Of a stretch of DNA of 5,349 nucleotides, positions 1 to 5,349 are shown in pieces. Under the pieces are notes generated by a model. It saw only the letters and a list, made by a program, of their open reading frames with translations. It made no database searches and had not been told where the DNA came from. This DNA comes from Firmicutes bacterium CAG:95 (GTDB lineage Bacteria; Bacillota; Clostridia; Lachnospirales; Lachnospiraceae). Within the stretch, counting starts at the first letter, position 1; the number at the start of each line of letters is the position of its first letter. The position numbers and the translations under genes were made by a program. The stretch covers positions 1 through 5,349 of the forward strand of contig FR902903.1 of NCBI GenBank assembly GCA_000438155.1, read 5' to 3'.

Positions 1-1074
1 TGCCGTTGCCACCGCTTCTGCCGTTTTCTCATCTGTATCTGTTGTCTCTGCATCCGAAGAAACACTGTCCGACGGGGTGCTGTCTGACAGGCTGCTATCC
101 AAGGAAGCGACCGGATTGCTGTAATAATCATTCAGTGAAATACTGTTCGATCCGAATATGGAAGCTATGGTTCCTGCATAAACAAAATCCTCATTTGTAT
201 CCTTATAATACAAACCGGTAGAGGATCCATATTGCCTGTATTTACTATCAGTGATTTGTTCAGAATTCTTGATCACATACCCTTGTGTCAGTCCGCTTCC
301 GGATGCCTTTTGAAACTTGAGCTGGTACGTTCCATTCGTTTGATCAAACTGATAAATATTATCTGAGGATTCTCCACTTCCTTCGTCCTCGCTCCAGTCT
401 CCAACCTTCACATAATCATAGCCGGTTCGATCCGGTGCAGCGGTCGGAGAAGCGTCCGGATCCGGAGTCTCATACTTCTTAAAATAGCCCTTCATCATAC
501 CACTGTGAGCAGTTGCTCCTATAGTCTGATCGCCTGTTTGAAGCGTCTCCTGCTCAATCAGTAATTGCCAACCATTGGCATTCGGTGTATTCAGGTCTTT
601 CCGTGTATTCCCGCTTCCGTAAGCTTCCTCATACTGAAATGTCAGATCAGAATCACTGGTTCCGGTTTTCCAGATCTCATTTACCAGTTCGGAACGTTTC
701 TGCCACGTCAAAAGATCTGCGGAATGATCCTTATAGATTCCAGCATAGTCGGAGGACATCGTGGATTGTCCGTTCACCAGATAGCCCAGTGTCCCGGTAC
801 TGATTTCATAGCTTTGCGTCTCATCGTCGTTCCACTTGTAGGTAGCATAACTCGGTACGATGTCTAGAATCACAAACGGATTGTCCTCCCTGGTATGCCC
901 CTCTACGACCTGCTTCGTCCCGGTAAAAGACTCCTTCGCATATGCTTCGATTGGCTGCATCTGATGATAGATGCCTACTGTGCCAAGAGTAACCGCCAGA
1001 ACCGATGCTGTAACTATGGCAGCGATCCTTCTATTCTGTTTTTTCTTCTGCTTGTTATGCCTTTTCATACTCAT
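1..1074 (-). CDS. Large secreted or membrane-anchored protein of a pilus operon, N-terminal 358 residues (3' end outside window)
   Basis: The reading frame is open from an ATG at 1074 to the window edge, so the protein is at least 358 residues. This ATG is chosen over the in-frame ATG at 1068 because a GGAAG lies six bases upstream of it. The N-terminus is strongly basic (Lys/Arg at residues 4-16), followed by one hydrophobic segment (about 17-36) and an AYA/K site at 44-47 that fits signal peptidase I, so it is exported or anchored by an uncleaved helix. Just after comes PFVILDIVP (66-74) and then LGYLVNGQ (96-103). From memory, this pairing resembles an uncharacterised family of very large Lachnospiraceae surface proteins; I could not check this. 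A Pro/Asp/Ala linker lies at 202-216, and the visible end (319-358) is a Ser/Thr/Asp-rich low-complexity stretch, typical of an extracellular spacer. It starts 25 bases after the Fic gene and is probably cotranscribed. No catalytic motif is seen and the biochemical function is unknown. Confidence 0.85.
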   Translation of the reverse strand, partial: MSMKRHNKQKKKQNRRIAAIVTASVLAVTLGTVGIYHQMQPIEAYAKESFTGTKQVVEGHTREDNPFVILDIVPSYATYKWNDDETQSYEISTGTLGYLVNGQSTMSSDYAGIYKDHSADLLTWQKRSELVNEIWKTGTSDSDLTFQYEEAYGSGNTRKDLNTPNANGWQLLIEQETLQTGDQTIGATAHSGMMKGYFKKYETPDPDASPTAAPDRTGYDYVKVGDWSEDEGSGESSDNIYQFDQTNGTYQLKFQKASGSGLTQGYVIKNSEQITDSKYRQYGSSTGLYYKDTNEDFVYAGTIASIFGSNSISLNDYYSNPVASLDSSLSDSTPSDSVSSDAETTDTDEKTAEAVATA

Positions 1075-1080
1075 GTGTAA

Positions 1081-1085
1081 CTTCC
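1081..1085 (-). promoter_or_regulatory. Ribosome binding site of the secreted-protein gene
   Basis: GGAAG on the minus strand lies six bases before the ATG at 1074, inside the 25-base gap after the Fic stop codon. It favours this ATG over the one two codons later, from which it would be 12 bases away. Confidence 0.6.
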
Positions 1086-1099
1086 AATTCGAATATTGT

Positions 1100-1771
1100 T
1101 TATTTTATCGGATTTACTCCATCCAAACAATTTTCAACAATCCAGGATTTCAATTCCTCATTTTCATTGCTTTCATAATAGTCCACCAGTTTCTGTTTAA
1201 ACAGACCATCCAATTTAACAGGTACATTAAAAATTCCTTTTCCATTGGCAATCAGAATTTTATTTGCTGCAAAAGAACCTACTCTTTTATTACCATCCTT
1301 AAACATCTGGGAACGCATAACATATAGTCCTACCGATAATGCACGATCCGTAATGCACTCAATTTTATTAAGATCCTGAAGATCTCTGTAAATTTTATCA
1401 GCATTCGGTATCTCCGGCCGCCAATCTGTTCCCGATATCATCACCTCTTCATTTCTAAGTTTTCCAAGGTACTGATAAGGAACATCAAACCGGGCAGTAA
1501 GTTCGTGTGTTGCTTCAAGGAACACCAAATCAACCGTATCGTCAATATGGTCAAACAGATAATTCCATCCATCTCTAAGACAACATACCTTGCTTATATC
1601 CGTAGGGGTAACATGTTCAATATTTACATTATTGAGAATCGACTGTGTATCCGCAAAAGTCACTGCAATCCCTTCCAGATTTGCCTGCTTATATATGGAA
1701 TCCACCATGATCCTTTTCGCATTAAATATATTATCCTCTTTGCTCATATTAAATTTATCTGTGATACCCAT
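1100..1771 (-). CDS. Fic/Doc-fold protein with a degenerate active-site motif
   Basis: This is a 223-residue protein. Translation most likely starts at the ATG at 1771, seven bases after a strong AGGAGAGGAGG; an upstream in-frame ATG at 1813 has no such site. The fold is assigned from the core motif QMFKDGNKR (155-163), which aligns with the Fic consensus HxFx(D/E)GN(G/K)R; GNKR is reminiscent of Doc (ANKR). A flap-like segment (about LRNEEVMISGTDWRPEIP, 105-122) precedes it. Near the N-terminus, QANLEG (29-34) matches the position of the class II inhibitory motif (S/T)xxxE(G/N), with Glu33 kept but Ser/Thr replaced by Gln. Known Fic enzymes transfer AMP, or phosphate in Doc, to protein hydroxyls, and the motif His acts as the base. 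Here it is Gln155 (codon CAG), and the second motif Arg is Ser, so ordinary AMPylation is doubtful. No separate antitoxin gene is adjacent. It is AT-rich compared with the flanking pilus genes and lies between two of them. The fold is fairly sure; activity and target are unknown. Confidence 0.85.
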   Translation of the reverse strand: MGITDKFNMSKEDNIFNAKRIMVDSIYKQANLEGIAVTFADTQSILNNVNIEHVTPTDISKVCCLRDGWNYLFDHIDDTVDLVFLEATHELTARFDVPYQYLGKLRNEEVMISGTDWRPEIPNADKIYRDLQDLNKIECITDRALSVGLYVMRSQMFKDGNKRVGSFAANKILIANGKGIFNVPVKLDGLFKQKLVDYYESNENEELKSWIVENCLDGVNPIK

Positions 1772-1778
1772 TTGCCAG

Positions 1779-1789
1779 CCTCCTCTCCT
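1779..1789 (-). promoter_or_regulatory. Strong Shine-Dalgarno that sets the Fic start
   Basis: AGGAGAGGAGG on the minus strand lies seven bases before the ATG at 1771. It would sit inside the coding region if the ATG at 1813 were used, so it argues for the shorter, 223-residue protein. It is the strongest ribosome site in the window, which suggests that the Fic protein is translated independently of the pilin upstream. Confidence 0.8.
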
Positions 1790-1839
1790 ATTCTTGCACA
1801 AATTTATGAACAAATTCTTCTCAGTGTTTCTTTTGGGTG

Positions 1840-4800
1840 CTAATTTACTTGTGTCCAGCTGGTTTCGGCTGAAGTACAGGTATACCTGCCAACTAAAGTT
1901 TCTACTCCGTTCACTTTAATATATAACTCTAGCGTATATATATCTCCGTTAGGTACACATCTAGCTCTTGAGAATCTATATTCCTTTGGACTTGTCCCAT
2001 CCACATCTGAAGATTCATATAAACTTCTTGAATACCCCCAGCTTATATCTTGATTCCATCTGAAATCAAAACTATCATTTGACGGCTCCGCAATATACGT
2101 TATATATTTCTTTCCATTTATCGTAATATTGATGTTTGCACATTTCTCCTTCAGTGTACCCTCTCCCTGACTCTTCTGCCACTGCGTTTCTCCCGGTTTC
2201 CAGCTATAAACTCCTGAAACCCGAATCGTTTTCGTGATTCCCTGTGTCTGTTCATCCGTCACGAAGGTCAGTGTATAGCTTCCTGTAGCAGAATCATAAT
2301 CACAGTATGTCCATCTATTGCTGATCTCATTTGAACTGTTCCACTCCAGTACATTATAACCTGTTACCTTCAATTGATTCTTCTGACGTTCTATGCTTTC
2401 CTTTGTGAACATGAAATCATCATCTGTCGGAAGTGGCACATGAGCCGACCACGTTTTGCTATTTTTGTCAAACTTAAAGTTAACGTTATTGGTTTCTTTT
2501 GCTCCCTGAACACACTGCCACTTACTTCCATTCGCCGCACATTTATATACACCGTAGGAATAGGCAATCTTCAATCCTCCGTTTTTCGTTGTCTCCCACA
2601 TCGGCTCTACTTCATAAGCATTTTCACTCTGGATATAACGATAACGTATCCGGTTGAATTTGATTTTGGATATGTTGTTATGCGAATCGATTGTCTTATA
2701 TTCGACGCCATTATCTTTATCCTGAATATTGGCATCATGCCATTCTGTCTGATTCAGCCCGGTAAAAATCGAATTATTCTTCATTTCAGCCGGTAACGGG
2801 AAGCAGACACTTCCGGTAAAACGATCCGAATTGATATCCATCGTTCCTTCCGCTGTTACCGTTACATAAAAAGTGCTTTCCGGTAACTCGTAATAAGTTC
2901 TTGTTCCACTTTTAATAAATTCACAATTTGACCAAATAATATTTTGCGGTTTTTGTGAGGTTGTTGCCTTAAAATAAATTCCCGGCACAATGCGATAAGT
3001 TCCAATCACATTGTTCAAATCCCCAGTTCCTATTCTGATACGAGGTTCTGAATAATTTCCTTCATTTGCAATAACAAGGTTTCCATTATAATTGTAGTTA
3101 TTTCCTTCATACTGCTGTCCCTTAAACACATAGATAGGATTCCACTGATCTTCATTTTTCTTGTATACACTATATTTCATATTATTCAATATATGATTAT
3201 GTTCTACATTTGTCATTTTCTTGAAAGATAAGCCTGAAAGAATATTGGACGTATCTACACTGTTTGATAATAAATTAACGGTATTAAATACAATATTTTC
3301 TCCACTATAATGCTTACTCCCATATTCAAAAGTAACTTGAACCGGTTCCAATGTTGTTTGATATACTTCCGAACTCCGGAACTTAGTGCCATAATACGTA
3401 AAAGGGGCATTGGACAATACATTCGATTGATATTCCTGCAATACGTCCTCATCAGTTGCACGTTGCAATCCCCATCCATACTGATAATAATGTTGAACAT
3501 TTTCCCAAGCCACACATTCAATCCCTTGTATATAAAAGGCATATCTTCTATTTAAGTTCAATCCAAAAAAGGCAGGATCTAAAGGTATCTCCCAATCATT
3601 GTTGTAACATAACATAGCTCTCGTTTCTTCTGGATTTTCCGTGCTTAAATCTACAATATGAATTGCAAGCACATGGGAATTAATTGCCGTGGTAAACTGA
3701 GATATCGTAGATCCGGTGACCATCGTAATCTTACCATATTCCAAATCTCCGCTCGGCAATGGTTTCGTAAACTCCTTCTTTTTCACAACCTTCAGCGTAA
3801 TCGTCCCCGACACATTATCATATACTTTTCGCTTGGACAGATCCGAGGTTGCCTGAATGGTAATCGTAGAGCCTACCGCAGCATCTGCTTTCACCTGAAT
3901 GGTGGCGGTCTCATAGTCCGAATCCTTAATTCCACCTTCCAGAAGTCCTGCTCCGTCTACCACCTTCCAATCCGTCAGGTATTTGTCTTTAGCCGCATCT
4001 TCTTCACAGGACGCACAACGGTTCCCAAGCTTCACACCATCTGCCGAGCCCCCGATCACTACCGTACTGCCCTGCATCACTTCCAGTGCTCCCGGCTTGT
4101 TTCCGTCGGTATCCTCGACATCATCGCTCTTCTTGTAGAGTGTCACCTTCGTTACGCGTTTGACATACACCGTAATCGCAGCTTCCGCAGGGCTGTTGCT
4201 GTCGTCATTCTTCGCATTGGTTGTAACCTTTACCTGAAAGCTCTGATGGGTTTCCTTCTCACCGATCTTCAGAATTCCATTTGCCGTATCGGTCATGGAA
4301 GTTCCTTCTCCTACTGTGCCTTCCACCGACCAGGTAACAGCCTTGTTTAAAAGGTTGGTTCCGATAACCTTCGGAGTAGAGAAATGATAGGTTTCTCCCG
4401 GTTCCAGCACAACGGTCGGTTCCTTCACACTGACACTTACACGGACACGCTTGTCCAATGGTGCGATATCTTCATTATTAATTACGACCTTATTGCGGAC
4501 GGTAATGTTGTTTACCATTTCAAATTTCCGATTGCCGGTTTTGAAGCTCAGTTTCAGTTTTACCACGCGCTTCTCTTCCACCTGGCTTAAATCCACCTGA
4601 AAATCCGTCACATTCTCAGCCAGAAGTACGCAATCATCCGAATCTTCCCCCGGCATTGGGAATTTTCCGCTTGCATCCGCTACCGAAAAGTAAAGATTTT
4701 CATCACTCTTCTGCCAGTAAAACATATAGTTATGAAGTTCAGAAGCAGGCTCTCCTGTTTCCGACACTTCCACATTGTAAACAAGCAGTGCCTTTTTCTC

Positions 4801-5097
4801 CGGAGTAAAGGTGAATTCCGAGTCCTTCATGGCCTTAACCGGCTGATTGGATTCATCATATCCCACATAATTGATGCTGCGTGTTGCATCAATTATCACA
4901 TCCGACATCTGGTTTAAAGCAAGCTGTGCTTCCTGCTGCACATTAATATCATTGTTGCCATTGGCGTAATTTCTGGAAGTGATAACAATAAAACTGCATA
5001 CCGCACCTGTCACAATTACCAGAATGGCAATTGCAATAATCAGTTCCACTAAGGAAAATCCGCTATTCTGTTTCTGAATCCGTACTCTTTTCCTCAT
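1840..5097 (-). CDS. Giant type IV prepilin-like protein with Ig-like ectodomain (PilW/GspJ-like N-terminus)
   Basis: This is a complete 1085-residue protein. The ATG at 5097 has GGAG six bases upstream; the in-frame TTG at 5109 overlaps that site and is rejected. A basic 13-residue leader ends in Gly13, followed by FSLVE (14-18) and a hydrophobic helix to about residue 39. This is the class III signal cut by prepilin peptidase before Phe14, with the conserved Glu at mature position 5. Residues 50-203 (a QQEAQLALNQM segment, then VLLAENVTDFQVDL, ending in ITVRN) look like a whole minor pilin of PilW/GspJ type. After this come two probable bacterial Ig-like domains (about 215-314 and 315-440; a CxxC lies at 361-364), an aromatic- and Asn-rich region (about 450-840) without recognised domains, and degenerate repeats from 849 to the C-terminus. 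No LPXTG or other cell-wall anchor is seen. Typical minor pilins have 150-250 residues, so this is an unusually large, possibly tip-located, adhesin-like subunit. The prepilin signal is certain; adhesion is inferred. Confidence 0.92.
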   Translation of the reverse strand: MRKRVRIQKQNSGFSLVELIIAIAILVIVTGAVCSFIVITSRNYANGNNDINVQQEAQLALNQMSDVIIDATRSINYVGYDESNQPVKAMKDSEFTFTPEKKALLVYNVEVSETGEPASELHNYMFYWQKSDENLYFSVADASGKFPMPGEDSDDCVLLAENVTDFQVDLSQVEEKRVVKLKLSFKTGNRKFEMVNNITVRNKVVINNEDIAPLDKRVRVSVSVKEPTVVLEPGETYHFSTPKVIGTNLLNKAVTWSVEGTVGEGTSMTDTANGILKIGEKETHQSFQVKVTTNAKNDDSNSPAEAAITVYVKRVTKVTLYKKSDDVEDTDGNKPGALEVMQGSTVVIGGSADGVKLGNRCASCEEDAAKDKYLTDWKVVDGAGLLEGGIKDSDYETATIQVKADAAVGSTITIQATSDLSKRKVYDNVSGTITLKVVKKKEFTKPLPSGDLEYGKITMVTGSTISQFTTAINSHVLAIHIVDLSTENPEETRAMLCYNNDWEIPLDPAFFGLNLNRRYAFYIQGIECVAWENVQHYYQYGWGLQRATDEDVLQEYQSNVLSNAPFTYYGTKFRSSEVYQTTLEPVQVTFEYGSKHYSGENIVFNTVNLLSNSVDTSNILSGLSFKKMTNVEHNHILNNMKYSVYKKNEDQWNPIYVFKGQQYEGNNYNYNGNLVIANEGNYSEPRIRIGTGDLNNVIGTYRIVPGIYFKATTSQKPQNIIWSNCEFIKSGTRTYYELPESTFYVTVTAEGTMDINSDRFTGSVCFPLPAEMKNNSIFTGLNQTEWHDANIQDKDNGVEYKTIDSHNNISKIKFNRIRYRYIQSENAYEVEPMWETTKNGGLKIAYSYGVYKCAANGSKWQCVQGAKETNNVNFKFDKNSKTWSAHVPLPTDDDFMFTKESIERQKNQLKVTGYNVLEWNSSNEISNRWTYCDYDSATGSYTLTFVTDEQTQGITKTIRVSGVYSWKPGETQWQKSQGEGTLKEKCANINITINGKKYITYIAEPSNDSFDFRWNQDISWGYSRSLYESSDVDGTSPKEYRFSRARCVPNGDIYTLELYIKVNGVETLVGRYTCTSAETSWTQVN
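1843..2553 (-). repeat. Degenerate C-terminal protein repeats of about 110 residues in the giant pilin
   Basis: Three spaced copies of a G-x-Y-x(7)-x-W-[QT] signature occur in the encoded protein: GVYKCAANGSKWQ from residue 849, GVYSWKPGETQWQ from 962 and GRYTCTSAETSWTQ from 1070, spaced 113 and 108 residues apart. Before each lies a similar beta-rich stretch: IRYRYIQSENAYEVEP, WTYCDYDSATGSYTLTF and YRFSRARCVPNGDIYTLEL. The protein stops just after the third signature, so the last unit is only a stub. The copies are diverged at protein level and no clear DNA-level repeat is apparent. They were found by eye; a self-alignment was not run. Confidence 0.55.
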
Positions 5098-5349
5098 TTG
5101 TCTCTCCAACCAAATCTACCTTCTGTGTTGCAATCCATCCAACCATCAATTTCTTCGGCTTTCCGCTTTCCCTATATGGATATCCCCCAATGTTTGAATC
5201 TTATTTCCATATCATTTATTTCTGAATATCCATCTAAGAAGATATCTGGCTCACCGAAATCTTTCCGGTCAGTTTAATAAACTCTAAATGATAACGGCGG
5301 TTTCCTCCCTGAATCTCCACACTGTCGGGAGTTCCATCCTTGAAGGATC
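5063..5349 (-). pseudogene. 3' end of an upstream gene, probably a pilin-operon protein, broken by two apparent frameshifts
   Basis: From the right edge one frame encodes 37 residues (starting SFKDGTPDSVEIQGG) and ends at TAG 5236-5234. The next bases have no complete gene, yet protein-like sequence continues. A second frame carries FGEPDIFLDGYSEINDMEI up to a run of five Gs (C run at 5184-5188 on the plus strand). The first frame then resumes with YPYRESGKPKKLMVGWIATQ and ends at TAG 5065-5063. Adding one base near the AAA (5262-5264) or TTT (5257-5259) run and removing one G from the five-G run would give one uninterrupted C-terminus with a charged, Glu/Thr/Ser-rich tail. Both events fall at homopolymers, so they are either sequencing or assembly errors or genuine decay. 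The restored gene would overlap the giant prepilin by 35 bases, as expected in an operon. Position suggests another minor pilin; no diagnostic motif is visible in this fragment, and its start is outside the window. Confidence 0.65.
5102..5107 (-). promoter_or_regulatory. Ribosome binding site of the giant prepilin gene
   Basis: GGAGAG on the minus strand lies just before the ATG at 5097, with six bases between GGAG and the ATG. It places the start at residue MRKRVRIQKQ rather than at the TTG at 5109. It lies within the reading frame of the upstream interrupted gene, so the two are probably translationally coupled. Confidence 0.7.

Larger units (their letters stand above)
1080..3640. other. 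AT-rich block covering the distal half of the giant pilin gene and the Fic gene
   Basis: Hand counts of single 60-base rows give 23-25% GC at 3181-3300, 32% at 1201-1260, 35% at 3601-3660 and 40% at 1981-2040. Flanking rows give 47% at 601-660, 50% at 3841-3900 and 60% at 4021-4080. The transition in the pilin gene is around 3600-3800, just after the second Ig-like domain. The borders are approximate and only these rows were counted. Confidence 0.5.

Noticed and set aside
971..1327. A 118-codon open frame on the plus strand spanning the secreted-protein/Fic junction
   Set aside because: It runs antisense across two real genes. The Phe/Ile-rich translation is the complement of AT-rich coding sequence and no Shine-Dalgarno precedes it.
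1772..1813. Fic translation starting at the ATG at 1813
   Set aside because: The strong AGGAGAGGAGG at 1779-1789 would be inside the gene, and the extra 14 residues include its own translation. The ATG at 1771 has ideal spacing.
1790..1839. Possible promoter or terminator between the giant pilin and Fic genes
   Set aside because: No stable inverted repeat followed by a T run is seen on the coding strand. TTGTTC-like and AATAGG-like elements are too weak and poorly spaced to claim a promoter.
3255..3542. A 95-codon minus-strand frame inside the giant pilin gene
   Set aside because: It lies wholly within the 1085-residue prepilin frame in another phase, without a ribosome site or family features.
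4006..4017. CxxC motif (residues 361-364 of the giant pilin) as a metal or redox site
   Set aside because: It is a single CxxC in a loop of an Ig-like domain without partner cysteines or a known redox fold. A structural disulphide or chance is as likely.
3658..4350. A 230-codon open frame on the plus strand
   Set aside because: It is antisense to the well-supported giant pilin gene, has no ribosome site or recognisable domain, and its translation is rich in Arg, His, Ile and Cys, as expected of a shadow frame.
5098..5109. Giant prepilin starting at the TTG at 5109
   Set aside because: The TTG overlaps the GGAGAG that serves the ATG at 5097, and the shorter 13-residue leader is normal for a class III signal.

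Overview
The window looks like part of a chromosome from a low-to-mid GC Gram-positive anaerobe, most likely a Lachnospiraceae-type gut Clostridium. This rests on the purine-rich GGAG ribosome sites, the type IV prepilin signal joined to a very large Ig-like ectodomain, and a companion secreted protein whose N-terminus resembles large uncharacterised Lachnospiraceae surface proteins. The taxonomic call is inference; no marker gene is present. All supported genes lie on the minus strand, so the region reads from high to low coordinates.

Layout in transcription order. (1) 5349-5063 holds the 3' end of an upstream gene. It reads as one protein only if two single-base indels are assumed, both at homopolymer runs, so it is either a decayed gene or an assembly error. 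Its tail overlaps the next gene by 35 bases. (2) 5097-1840 is a complete 1085-residue prepilin-type protein. A minor pilin of ordinary size (about residues 1-203, PilW/GspJ-like) is followed by about 880 extra residues: two Ig-like domains, a long aromatic- and Asn-rich region, and C-terminal degenerate repeats of about 110 residues. (3) 1771-1100 is a 223-residue Fic/Doc-fold protein with its own strong Shine-Dalgarno sequence. The usual catalytic His of the Fic motif is Gln, and the Ser/Thr of the likely inhibitory helix is also Gln. (4) 1074-1 is the first 358 residues of a secreted or membrane-anchored protein that runs off the left edge.

Spacing between the genes is short (35-base overlap, 68 bases, 25 bases) and no convincing terminator or internal promoter is visible, so they are probably one operon. 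The likely theme is a type IV pilus-like surface fibre: minor pilins, one carrying a large adhesin-like head, plus a large exported partner. The Fic gene is the odd member. It sits in an AT-rich stretch that also includes the distal half of the giant pilin, which suggests that the pilin head and the Fic gene have a different history from the flanking pilus genes.

No RNA genes, CRISPR arrays, insertion sequences or transposases were seen. No stretch longer than 300 bases lacks a gene.
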